Positions 44,239 to 52,470 of a DNA stretch of 64,000 nt are shown in pieces. The position numbers were made by a program, and so were the translations under genes. Every line of letters starts with the position of its first letter. Position 1 is the stretch's first letter. The notes under the pieces were generated by a model. It did not search any database and was not told the origin of the DNA. It saw only the letters and a program-made list of their open reading frames with translations. The stretch comes from Paraburkholderia sejongensis (lineage in GTDB: Bacteria > Pseudomonadota > Gammaproteobacteria > Burkholderiales > Burkholderiaceae). The stretch is from positions 181,418 through 245,417 of the forward strand of contig NZ_JAJITD010000012.1 of NCBI RefSeq assembly GCF_020880815.1. Reading direction: 5' to 3'.

Positions 44239-44252
44239 GTATACAGTGTACT
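44239..44252 (+). promoter_or_regulatory. Shared motif copy 3 (HDO operon promoter)
   Basis: GTATACAGTGTACT, 54 bp upstream of the HDO start. This copy is the most symmetrical: GTA-T-AC-A-GT-G-TAC. A hairpin without a T-tract (TGCGGAG 44212-44218, CTCCGCA 44226-44232) lies just upstream after the porin. Confidence 0.65.
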
Positions 44253-44306
44253 GAGATTGATCTCCGTCACGGTTGACGGGCAATTCACCCCAAAAAGGAG
44301 TCGGAC

Positions 44307-45038
44307 ATGGCAGAACTGATGGACCGCGAAACTTTCCGCGCGGCACTCGAAGAAGCGATCAAGGGAAAGAGCGCGAACAAGGCGCCGTTCAGCATCGCGT
44401 GGGCGAGCGGCAAGCTGACGCGCGCGCATCTCGCGCGCTGGGCCGAGAACCACTATCACTATGTCGGGCCGTTCGCCGACTACCTCGGCTATCTGTACGC
44501 GCGCACGCCGGACCACATGACCGAGGCCAAAGATTTCCTGCTCGCGAACATGTACGAAGAGGAAATTGGCGGTGACCGGCATACGGATCTGCTGATCCGC
44601 TTCGCCGAAGCGTGCGGCACGACGCGCGAACGCGTGGTCGATCCCGACAACATGTCGCCGACCACGCGCGGCCTGCAAGGGTGGTGCTATTCGGTGGCGA
44701 TGCGCGAAGACCCGGTGGTCGCGGTCGCGGCGCTGGTGGTCGGCCTCGAATCGCAGGTGCCGTCGATCTACCGCAAGCAGACGCCGACGCTGCGCGATCT
44801 TTATAAGTTCACGGATGAGGAGGTCGAGTTCTTCGACCTTCACATCGTGTCCGACGAGATTCACGGCGAGCGCGGCTATCAGATCGTGCTCGAACACGCG
44901 AACACGCCGGAGCTGCAACAGCGTTGCCTGAAGATTTGTGAAGTGGGCGCGCAGATGCGTCTGCTGTACACCACGGCGCTCTATTACGACTACGTCGAAA
45001 AGGAGATCCCGCTGCCCGAACTGGGCCTCGCGGCCTGA
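44307..45038 (+). CDS. Haem-oxygenase-like dimetal oxidase/oxygenase (HDO family)
   Basis: A 243-residue protein of the TenA/PqqC-like haem-oxygenase fold. It has the complete ligand set described for CADD-type HDO enzymes: E85 and H92 in EEIGGDRH (E-x6-H), E148 in GLESQVP, and H179, D183 and H186 in HIVSDEIH (H-x3-D-x2-H). Spacings match CADD within one or two residues, which argues against TenA or PqqC themselves. Known relatives use two metals and O2 for oxidative cleavage, desaturation or N-oxygenation. AAGGAG lies 8 bp before the ATG. It heads an operon with an aldehyde dehydrogenase, a GlcG-like protein and an electron-transfer reductase. Its substrate is unknown. Confidence 0.85.
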   Translation: MAELMDRETFRAALEEAIKGKSANKAPFSIAWASGKLTRAHLARWAENHYHYVGPFADYLGYLYARTPDHMTEAKDFLLANMYEEEIGGDRHTDLLIRFAEACGTTRERVVDPDNMSPTTRGLQGWCYSVAMREDPVVAVAALVVGLESQVPSIYRKQTPTLRDLYKFTDEEVEFFDLHIVSDEIHGERGYQIVLEHANTPELQQRCLKICEVGAQMRLLYTTALYYDYVEKEIPLPELGLAA

Positions 45039-45054
45039 AGCAAGCCGCGTTTTT

Positions 45055-45076
45055 CAGGGCCGACCCAGGGCCGACC
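45055..45076 (+). repeat. Tandem 11-bp repeat between HDO and ALDH genes
   Basis: CAGGGCCGACC occurs twice in a row (45055-45065, 45066-45076), followed by the degenerate CACGGCCGATG. It lies in the 126-bp gap before the aldehyde dehydrogenase and could be a slippage product. No function is evident. Confidence 0.5.
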
Positions 45077-45164
45077 CACGGCCGATGCGCGGCCGGCGCG
45101 CTGTGTGGATGCCGCCGCGCGCCGGCCCGGCCAAACCCGATCACTTTGCAGGGCCGTTGCAGAC

Positions 45165-46619
45165 ATGACAAACGTACCGACGTTTCTGAACTACATCGAC
45201 GGCGAATGGTGTGCGAGCCTCACCGGCGCCACCTTCGACAATCTCAACCCCGCCGATACGCGCGACGTGGTCGGCCGCTTTCAGGCTTCGTCGCGAGACG
45301 ACGCACAGGCGGCCGTGCGTTCGGCCGCGGCCGCATTCGGTGCGTGGAAGCGCCAGACGCCGGGCGCGCGCGCGAAAATCCTGCTCGATGCCGCCGCGTA
45401 TCTGGAGCACAACGCCGCGCGTTTCGGCGAAGAACTGACGCGCGAGGAGGGTAAGCAGAAGGCGCTCGCGAAAGACGAGTTCATGCGCGCGGCGCAGACG
45501 CTGCGCTACTACGCGATCGAAGCGCAGTCGTATGGCGGCGAAACATTCCCGAGCGACGACGCGGGATCGATGGTCTACACCGTGCGCGAACCGCTCGGCG
45601 TGGTGACCGTGATTTCGCCGTGGAATTTCCCGGTGTCGATTCCCGTGCGCAAGATCGCGCCCGCGCTGATCTGCGGCAACACGGTGGTGTTCAAGCCCGC
45701 CTCGGATGCGCCGTTGAGCGGCTTGCGCCTCGCCGAAGCGTTCGTCGAAGCGGGCATTCCGAAGGGCGTGCTCAATTTCGTCACGGGCAGCGCGAGCGCG
45801 GTCGGGCCCGTGCTGGTCGGCGCGCGTGAAGTGCGGGCCATTTCGTTCACGGGTTCGACGAGCGCGGGCGAACAGATTCACCGCGCCGCGTCGCTGTCGA
45901 CGCGCACGCAGATGGAGTTGGGCGGCAAGAACCCGCTGATCGTGCTCGATGCTGGCGATCTCGATCTCGCCGTTGATCTGACGATCAAAGGCGGCTTCTC
46001 GCTGACAGGCCAGGCATGCACCGGCACGAGCCGCGTGCTGGTTGCGCGTGGAATTCGCGCGGCTTTTGTCGAGCGGCTGGTTGCCAAAACCGCTGCGTTG
46101 AAAGTCGGCAGCGGCATGCAGCCGGGCATCGACATCGGCCCGCTCGCGACCGCCGCGCAATTGCGCACGGTGCTCGACTACATCGAAACCGGCAAGCGCG
46201 AAGCGACGCTCGTATGCGGCGGCGCGCAATTGAGCGACGGCGAGTTCGCGCACGGCTATTTCGTCATGCCGACGATCTTCACCGACGTGCCGCGCGATGC
46301 GCGCATCGCACGCGAAGAAATCTTCGGGCCGGTGATCGCGGTGATCGACGTCGACGATTACGACGACGCGATCGCGGTTGCGAACGACAGCGAATACGGC
46401 CTCGCCGCCGCGCTCGTCACACGCGACGCGAAGTTGATGCACCGCTTTGCCAACGACATCGAAGCGGGCACCGTGAAGATCAACCGCACGACGACGGGCA
46501 ATCTCGTCAACGCGCCGTTCGGCGGACTCAAGCGTTCGAGCACGGCCACCTTCCGCGAATCGGGCCGCGACGGGCTCGAATTTTATCTGCAGACGAAGAC
46601 CGTTTATCGCGGCATCTAA
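45165..46619 (+). CDS. NAD(P)+-dependent aldehyde dehydrogenase
   Basis: A 484-residue ALDH: SPWNFPVSIPVRKIAPALICGNTVVFKPASDAP, catalytic Glu in MELGGKNPLIVLD, nucleophilic Cys in TGQACTGTSRVLV, and the late EEIFGPV motif. The length is normal for a tetrameric cytoplasmic ALDH. It should oxidise the aldehyde formed in this pathway, probably by the HDO or its successor. The start at 45165 has only a weak ribosome site. The next gene begins 18 bp after its stop. Confidence 0.92.
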   Translation: MTNVPTFLNYIDGEWCASLTGATFDNLNPADTRDVVGRFQASSRDDAQAAVRSAAAAFGAWKRQTPGARAKILLDAAAYLEHNAARFGEELTREEGKQKALAKDEFMRAAQTLRYYAIEAQSYGGETFPSDDAGSMVYTVREPLGVVTVISPWNFPVSIPVRKIAPALICGNTVVFKPASDAPLSGLRLAEAFVEAGIPKGVLNFVTGSASAVGPVLVGAREVRAISFTGSTSAGEQIHRAASLSTRTQMELGGKNPLIVLDAGDLDLAVDLTIKGGFSLTGQACTGTSRVLVARGIRAAFVERLVAKTAALKVGSGMQPGIDIGPLATAAQLRTVLDYIETGKREATLVCGGAQLSDGEFAHGYFVMPTIFTDVPRDARIAREEIFGPVIAVIDVDDYDDAIAVANDSEYGLAAALVTRDAKLMHRFANDIEAGTVKINRTTTGNLVNAPFGGLKRSSTATFRESGRDGLEFYLQTKTVYRGI

Positions 46620-46637
46620 CCGGCAAATTTTCTGACC

Positions 46638-47117
46638 ATGAAATCATTCTTCAAACTCGAACTGGCCGAAGCACGCCTGATGGTCGCGGCGGCGCTCGCG
46701 CGTTCGCAGGCGATAGGCGTGTGCGAATCCATCTGCGTGTGCGACGAAGGCGGCTTTCCGCTCGCGCTCGAACGCATGGACGGCGGTCGCGTGACGGGTC
46801 CGCAGATCGCGTGGAACAAGGCCTTCACCGCCGCGGGCCACAAGCGCTCGACGCATCTGTTTACAACGCCGCCCAACGGTCCGGCGCTGCCGGGCAACGA
46901 GGCGTTCGGCATTCAATGGAGCTTCGAGGGACGCTTCGCGGCGTTTGTCGGCGGCTTTCCGATCGTGGTCGATCAGCAGGTGATCGGCGGCATCGGCTTG
47001 TCGGGCGGCAACGGCGAGCAGGACACGCAGGCGGGTCTCGCCGGTCTTGCCGCACTGCGCGACGCGTTGCGCGAAAGCGGGCACGAAGTGCTCGTGCAAG
47101 CCGACATCAAGCTGTGA
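46638..47117 (+). CDS. GlcG/HbpS-like (haem-degrading domain) protein
   Basis: A 159-residue protein of the GlcG/HbpS/PduO-C family: ARLMVAAALARSQAIGVCESICVCDEGGFPLALERMDG, AWNKAFTAAGHKRST, GFPIVVDQQVIGGIGLSGGNGEQD. Members bind haem, cobalamin or small ligands, and many sit in catabolic operons without known role. It lies between the ALDH and reductase genes, with only a few bases to the latter. A role in cofactor or substrate binding for the HDO pathway is inference. Confidence 0.85.
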   Translation: MKSFFKLELAEARLMVAAALARSQAIGVCESICVCDEGGFPLALERMDGGRVTGPQIAWNKAFTAAGHKRSTHLFTTPPNGPALPGNEAFGIQWSFEGRFAAFVGGFPIVVDQQVIGGIGLSGGNGEQDTQAGLAGLAALRDALRESGHEVLVQADIKL

Positions 47118-47131
47118 AGGCGAGGGCCATC

Positions 47132-48151
47132 GTGAGCTATCGGATTACCTGGATCGAGGCGCAGCGCAGTTTCGACGCGACCAGCGACGAAACCGTGCTC
47201 GAAGCCGCGCAGCGCGCAGGCGTGACGCTGCCGTCCGAATGCGCGTTCGGCGGTTGCGGCACGTGTCGCGTGAAGCTGGTGACAGGCAGCGTGAACTACG
47301 TGGAGCCGCCGCTCGCGTTGTCGCCGGAAGAGGCTGCCGACGGCTATGCGCTGATGTGCCAGGCGCATGCGCTCGCGGACCTCGAAATCAGCACCGAGCG
47401 CGTGCTTCCCGCGCCGGTGCCGCCGGAAAGGCACCGGGCGACGGTGGTGGGCGTGCAGGCATTGAGCGGCGACGTCACGCGTCTCGTGCTGGCGCTCGAT
47501 CGCGCGTCGCCGCTCGCGTTCAGGCCCGGTCAGTATCTGAACGTACTGCTCGGTGAAGCGGGCGCGCGCAGCTTCTCGATGGCTTCGTGTCCGGATGATG
47601 CGCACATCGAACTGCATATCCGGCGCATCGACGGCGGCTACTTCACGCAGGATCTTCTGGCCGCGATACGTGCCGGCGACACGCTCGACATCGACGCGCC
47701 GCTCGGCGGCTTCGGCTATCACGAGGAGGACTACCGGCCGATCGTGATGGTCGCGACGGGCACCGGCATCGCGCCGTTGCGCAGCATGCTCGCGTCGCTG
47801 CTCGATGGCGGCGACTCGCCGCCGATCGATCTCTACTGGGGCGCACGCACGCAGCACGATCTGTATCTGCACGACGAACTCGCGCAACTGGCCGCGACGC
47901 GCGAAGACTTCCGCTACGTGCCGGTGCTTTCGCGCGCGAACGATAGCTGGTCCGGCGCGCGCGGCTACGTGCAGCACGCGGTGCTGGCCGATCATCCCGA
48001 TCTCTCCGGGCACGCGCTGTATCTGTGCGGATCGCCCGCGATGATCGCGGACGCGCGCAGCGCGTTCGTCGCTCATGGCGCGAGCGTGCGCTACCTGTAT
48101 GCGGACAGCTTCACGTTCCAGCACCCGCAATGCGTTGACGCAACGGATTGA
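47132..48151 (+). CDS. 2Fe-2S ferredoxin/FAD/NAD oxygenase reductase
   Basis: A 339-residue electron-transfer protein. The N-terminal plant-type 2Fe-2S domain has SECAFGGCGTCRVKL and a fourth Cys in LMCQA. Then come an FAD domain (RPGQYLNV, RSFSMAS) and an NAD domain (VATGTGIAPLRSML, LYLCGSP). This is the layout of BenC-type oxygenase reductases. No other oxygenase is encoded in the operon, so the HDO is its likely partner. The GTG start at 47132 has GAGGG 5 bp upstream; a GTG at 47114 overlapping the previous stop is the alternative. Confidence 0.92.
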   Translation: MSYRITWIEAQRSFDATSDETVLEAAQRAGVTLPSECAFGGCGTCRVKLVTGSVNYVEPPLALSPEEAADGYALMCQAHALADLEISTERVLPAPVPPERHRATVVGVQALSGDVTRLVLALDRASPLAFRPGQYLNVLLGEAGARSFSMASCPDDAHIELHIRRIDGGYFTQDLLAAIRAGDTLDIDAPLGGFGYHEEDYRPIVMVATGTGIAPLRSMLASLLDGGDSPPIDLYWGARTQHDLYLHDELAQLAATREDFRYVPVLSRANDSWSGARGYVQHAVLADHPDLSGHALYLCGSPAMIADARSAFVAHGASVRYLYADSFTFQHPQCVDATD

Positions 48152-48227
48152 AACCGCAAAAAGGGCGCGTGAGCGAGGGGTCAGATGCGAACCGTGCCCG
48201 CTTCCGTAGCATCGCCAATAAAAATTA

Positions 48228-48248
48228 TCGCGGCCTTTTTGGCCGCGA
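48228..48248. terminator. Hairpin with T-rich flank on the minus side
   Basis: TCGCGGCC (48228-48235) and GGCCGCGA (48241-48248) form a perfect 8-bp stem. On the minus strand it is followed by TAATTTTTATT; on the plus strand no T-tract follows, although the loop is TTTTT. It may still end the HDO operon transcript. Repeated TTGACA elements at 48265 and 48274 follow. Confidence 0.5.
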
Positions 48249-48328
48249 GTCGCAGCAAATAGTATTGACACCATTGACACACCACAACGCTCTATCGTCC
48301 CCGACCTCCTATTGAGCTGAGGCTTCCC

Positions 48329-49954
48329 ATGCACTCAATCGCTGTTCTAACGCCGGCACACTTCTGTTATCTGGCTGGCGTTGTCGCGATCATCGCGACG
48401 ATGATCTTTCGTGCAAACGTGGTCGTGCCCGCGATTCTCGCGACGTTCGCGGTGGCGTTCGCGTGGTCCGGCAAGCTGCTGGTCGGCTTCCAGGCCATCT
48501 TCATGGGCAGCCTGACGGCAGCGCATGAGCTGTTCAATATCTTTCTCGTGATCGCGCTGATGACCGCGCTGCTCAACGGCTTGCGCGAACTCGGCGCGGA
48601 CGTGCGGATGGTGCGGCCGTTCAAGCGCATCATGTTCAACGGGCACGCAGCGTTTTTCATTCTCGCGCTGATCACGTATCTGATCTCGCTGTTTTTCTGG
48701 CCGACGCCCGCGGTGCCGCTCGTCGGGGCGATCCTGATTCCGGCCGCCGTCTATGCGGGCTTGCCCCCGCTCGGCGCCGCCGCCGCCATTGCAATCGCGG
48801 GGCAGGGGATGGCGCTGTCGTCGGACTATGTGATCAAGGTCGCGCCGGGCATCAGCGCGCGGGCCGCTGGCGCGGACATGCTCACGGTCGCGAATACCGC
48901 GTTCGGGTTGTCGTTGATCGTCGGCTTCGTTGCGCTCGGGATGACGTGGTTTTCCGTCGTGCGCGGTCGTGTGAAGGTGCCGTCGGCGGCGAATCTCAGT
49001 GTGTGGGAAACGCAGGGCCCGGTCACCGCCGACGGCGAGCCGGAGCATCAAGGCAGCTTCGCGAAGGTCGAGCTGGCGCGAGGCACGAGCGGCAATCTCG
49101 CGGCTGAACATGAAGGGTCTTCTTCGTCGCACATCGAAGGCGAGGGCGCGCTCGCGGCGATGTCGATTGCGCCGATGCCGCAAGGCGGCGCGGCATTGCA
49201 GATGACGCGGATGTCGCCGCTCGCCGCCGACGTGCTGCTCGATCGCCGCGAACTGTGGTCGAAGGTATTCGCGCTCGCCACGCCGCTCGCGTTCCTCGCG
49301 GTGGTGGTCGTGATGATGCGGCCGGACATGATCGGCTCGGGCGCGATTCGCGGCGGCGACGCGGCCGCGCTGATCGGCGGGATGGCAGCCGTGCTGATGA
49401 TGCTCGCGACGCTTTCGCACGGACGCAAAGGCTTTCTGGATCGCACGGCCGAGCACATCATCGACGGCTTCGTGTTCGCGTTCAAGGCGATGGGCGCGGT
49501 GCTGCCGATCGCGGGCTTCTTCTTCGTCGGCGATGCGAGCACGGCGGGACCGATCCTCGGCGCGGCGGCGGGCGCACATGTGCCGTCGTTTCTGTTCGAA
49601 CTCGTGCAGGCGTGCAGCCGGGTGATTCCGCAGAACCCGCTGTTCGTGTCGTTCGGCGTTCTGCTGATGGGGATGATTACCGGCATCGACGGGTCGGGCT
49701 TCGCGGGTTTGCCGCTGACGGGTTCGCTCTCGGGCGCGCTGGCGCCGATGGTCCACCTGCCCGCTGCAACGCTCGCCGCGATCGGCCAGATGGGCGCAGT
49801 GTGGACGGGCGGCGGCACGCTGGTCGCGTGGTCGTCGCTGATCGCGGTCACGGGCTTTGCGCGCGTGCCGGTGCTCGATGCGGTGCGGGCGCTGTTTCTG
49901 CCCGTCGTCTGCGGCCTGGTGATCGCCACGCTCGCGGCCGTGATGTTCGCTTGA
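48329..49954 (+). CDS. Ion-transporter (IT) superfamily-like membrane carrier
   Basis: A 541-residue polytopic membrane protein with about ten to twelve spans. The pattern resembles GntP/CitMHS/DctM-type carriers: HAAFFILALITYLISLFFWPTPAVPLVGAIL, GAAAAIAIAGQGMALSSDYVIKVAPG, MGMITGIDGSGFAGLPLTGSLSGALAP with GTGGG-like VWTGGGTLVAW. A hydrophilic central loop of about 80 residues (around 220-310) is unusual. It has its own upstream region after the HDO operon and is 12 bp before the TerC gene. It probably moves an organic anion; the substrate is unknown. Confidence 0.7.
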   Translation: MHSIAVLTPAHFCYLAGVVAIIATMIFRANVVVPAILATFAVAFAWSGKLLVGFQAIFMGSLTAAHELFNIFLVIALMTALLNGLRELGADVRMVRPFKRIMFNGHAAFFILALITYLISLFFWPTPAVPLVGAILIPAAVYAGLPPLGAAAAIAIAGQGMALSSDYVIKVAPGISARAAGADMLTVANTAFGLSLIVGFVALGMTWFSVVRGRVKVPSAANLSVWETQGPVTADGEPEHQGSFAKVELARGTSGNLAAEHEGSSSSHIEGEGALAAMSIAPMPQGGAALQMTRMSPLAADVLLDRRELWSKVFALATPLAFLAVVVVMMRPDMIGSGAIRGGDAAALIGGMAAVLMMLATLSHGRKGFLDRTAEHIIDGFVFAFKAMGAVLPIAGFFFVGDASTAGPILGAAAGAHVPSFLFELVQACSRVIPQNPLFVSFGVLLMGMITGIDGSGFAGLPLTGSLSGALAPMVHLPAATLAAIGQMGAVWTGGGTLVAWSSLIAVTGFARVPVLDAVRALFLPVVCGLVIATLAAVMFA

Positions 49955-49966
49955 GGACGGCTGCCG

Positions 49967-50734
49967 ATGTCATTGCTCGGGATTTCGCAGGACTTCACGG
50001 CAGGCTTCGCGCACTACGTACCCGCCGTGTTGCAGATCGTTTTCATCAACCTTCTTCTTGGCGGCGACAACGCGATTGCGATCGCGCTCGCGTGCCGCTC
50101 GCTGCCGCCGCAGCAGCGGCGCGCGGGCATCTGGATCGGCACGAGCCTGGGCATCGTGCTGCGCTTCGCGATGGTCTACGCGATCGGCTATCTGCTCGCG
50201 ATTCCATACATGCACGTCGTCGCGGGTGTGTTGCTCGCGTGGATCGGCATGCAGTTGCTACGCGACGATGGCGCGTCCCATGCCGAGTCCGACCAGGCGC
50301 CTGCCGCGAAGGCGCTCTGGCGCGTTGTCGCGCTGATCCTGTTCGCCGACTTCTCGATGAGCCTCGATAACGGACTCGCGACGGCAGCGGTGGCCGAGAC
50401 GTTGCCGGCCGGATCGCGTGTCGCGGTCGTGCTGGCCGGGCTGGCGGTGGGCGCGCCGGCTATCGCGTTGGGCAGCGCGGTGATGCTTCGCGTGATCGAA
50501 CGGTTTGCGCTGGTGGTCTGGCTGGGTTCGGCGCTGCTTGGATGGATCGCCGCCGATATGCTGCTCGCCGATCCGCAGGTGGCTCAAGCGGTGCGCGACG
50601 TCGCGGACGCGATTGGCGACGGTGCGGGCAACGAGTCGTTTGTGCGCGTGCTGGTGTGTGTTGCGATGGCCGCGCTTGTGCTGGTCGTGCCGTTCATGCA
50701 GCGGGTGAATGCGAGGCGGTGGCGAGCGGGGTGA
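49967..50734 (+). CDS. TerC-family integral membrane protein
   Basis: A 255-residue TerC protein with about seven spans. The two family motifs are present: FINLLLGGDNAIAIALA near residue 25 and LILFADFSMSLDNGLATAAVAE near 122, each with the acidic residues that bind metal in this family. Relatives export manganese or other divalent cations. It follows the IT-like carrier by 12 bp. No yybP-ykoY riboswitch is visible. Confidence 0.88.
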   Translation: MSLLGISQDFTAGFAHYVPAVLQIVFINLLLGGDNAIAIALACRSLPPQQRRAGIWIGTSLGIVLRFAMVYAIGYLLAIPYMHVVAGVLLAWIGMQLLRDDGASHAESDQAPAAKALWRVVALILFADFSMSLDNGLATAAVAETLPAGSRVAVVLAGLAVGAPAIALGSAVMLRVIERFALVVWLGSALLGWIAADMLLADPQVAQAVRDVADAIGDGAGNESFVRVLVCVAMAALVLVVPFMQRVNARRWRAG

Positions 50735-51178
50735 GGTTGCAGGTGACGCCGAGGACCTTTGAGCTGCAGTGCCTGATCGCGCGTAGGCGATCCTGAGCGG
50801 ACCGCTGCCGATTTCGCAGGACAGGTCCGCTGCAAATCTGAAAGCAGCGCTTGCCTTGACACACGGGCAACTCTACAGATGGATTCCACAGACCTTCGGC
50901 GCACCATTCGCTCGTTCGCAGGGCAGCTCGGTTAGCCTTCGTGTGGACTTTCCATCCACGCGTGCCCCCAGAGACCGGGCGCATCGATGGCAGCACAGCT
51001 GGCATCCCCGCGGTGCAATTCCGCATGTACCCCGCGTTGACTTCTGATGCTCGCGTAGTTCCTGTAGCATCGCTTCTCCGGCGTGCGGGCATGCCGTATC
51101 CGCGGCCCCAGTCAGCCTTTTGCGCTTAATCGCAGCATCGTTGATTCACCCCACGATGCGATCTTTATGGAGCCCCGG
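50735..51178. other. Gene-free stretch before the GlxA-type regulator
   Basis: No coding pattern with a recognisable domain. Two similar segments GCGGACCGCTGCCGATTTCG and CAGGTCCGCTGCAAATCTG occur near 50797-50842; they may be a small duplication. Confidence 0.5.
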
Positions 51179-52138
51179 ATGCGTCGCATCGGACTTGTCG
51201 TCGTCCCGCAGTTTCAGGTGGTGAGCCTGCTCACATTAACGGTCTTTGAGATCGCCAATATTCGGGCGGGGCGATCTTTATATGAAGTGAGTGTCATCTC
51301 CGAGGACGGCGGCCCGGTGGAAGCGTCGTTCGGAATGTGCGCCACAACGAAACCAGCCCGGACGCAGGAGTTCCATACCGTATTCGTCGGCGCGTCACTT
51401 GACACGCCGACGCTCACCGACCGCATGCGCGATTTGCTAATTGGCTTTTCAGAGAGCACCGAGCGGATGGCGTCCATATGCCGCGGTGCTTTCCTGCTCG
51501 CGGAGGCCGGTCTGCTCGACGGGCGTCGCGCGACTACCCACTGGGCGTTCCTCGACCGATTCAAAGAGCGCTACCCCGCAGTGTCCGTCGTGAAAGACGC
51601 CATCTTCGTGCAGGACGGCGAACGGTGGAGTTCGGCCGGGATGAGCACGGCCGTCGACATGGCGCTCGCGATGCTGGAGGACGATCTCGGCCCGGACGCC
51701 GCCGTTCAGGTCGCAAAGGACATGGTTATCGAGCGATGGCGGCGATCGGGGTCGCAGCCGCAAAGGTCGGTTCTGATCGAGCATCCGGCACGCACGAACC
51801 GGATACACGACGTCATCACTCACATACGTGCCAATTTGGAAGCGGACCTCACCGTCGACAAACTGGCGGACGTTGCAAAAATGAGCAAGCGTCAGTTTGC
51901 CCGCCGCTTCAAGGACGAAACCGGCCTTTCCCCTGCAAAAGCGGTGGAGCGCATCAGGCTGGAAACGGCCCGAGATTTCGTGACCAGTTCGTCGTGGACC
52001 ATCGACACCATCGCACGCGAAACTGGCTTCGCCGATCCCGAACGCATGCGGCGATCTTTCCTGCGAGCATTCGGCGAGCCGCCGCAAGCCTTGCGGCGGA
52101 AGGGCAAGGGCGAGCGCGACCAGACTGGCTCAGACTGA
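51179..52138 (+). CDS. GlxA-type regulator: DJ-1/PfpI domain plus AraC HTH
   Basis: A 319-residue regulator. The N-terminal DJ-1/PfpI-like domain covers about residues 1-190 and keeps the ASICRGAFLLAEAGLLDGRRATTHW nucleophile-elbow region with Cys. The C-terminal AraC DNA-binding domain has LTVDKLADVAKMSKRQFARRFKDETG and IDTIARETGFADPERMRRSF. The start at 51179 has GGAG 7 bp upstream; an ATG at 51167 is the alternative. It precedes the hydrolase/dehydrogenase cluster on the same strand and may activate it. Confidence 0.88.
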   Translation: MRRIGLVVVPQFQVVSLLTLTVFEIANIRAGRSLYEVSVISEDGGPVEASFGMCATTKPARTQEFHTVFVGASLDTPTLTDRMRDLLIGFSESTERMASICRGAFLLAEAGLLDGRRATTHWAFLDRFKERYPAVSVVKDAIFVQDGERWSSAGMSTAVDMALAMLEDDLGPDAAVQVAKDMVIERWRRSGSQPQRSVLIEHPARTNRIHDVITHIRANLEADLTVDKLADVAKMSKRQFARRFKDETGLSPAKAVERIRLETARDFVTSSSWTIDTIARETGFADPERMRRSFLRAFGEPPQALRRKGKGERDQTGSD

Positions 52139-52470
52139 AGCGACAGGTCTGCGCCCCCGCAATTGACCCCTCAGGCAGCATGGCACGAAAGGTGGGTTAT
52201 TCGTCCCACGACGCGTTTTCGTCATGAATAGAATGGGCGCTCTTACCGGTACCGGCAAATAGTTGCGAGAGTGCTTCAGTGTGCTGACGCGCCGCGAGCG
52301 GAACGAGGTCTCGTACGTGATAAGCGGCGTGCTGATTAAACAGATCAGCCTGATATTGCGTGCTCAGCGACGCCAGGTCGAACTGAGTCGCGACTCTGTG
52401 ATGCACGAGATGACCTCGCCGGCAACTGGTCGGTGCAGTAAATCCCCAATCAAACACCTGTTCCCAGACG
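52139..52470. other. Gene-free stretch after the GlxA-type regulator
   Basis: About 330 bp. Overlapping open frames on both strands lack recognisable domains. It should carry the promoter of the hydrolase cluster. Confidence 0.5.

Noticed and set aside
44307..45038. The HDO protein as thiaminase TenA or PqqC
   Set aside because: TenA lacks the E-x6-H and H-x3-D-x2-H ligand pattern seen here, and no thiamine or PQQ genes are nearby.
49900..49967. A yybP-ykoY manganese riboswitch before terC
   Set aside because: The gap to the upstream gene is only 12 bp and no aptamer motif is present.
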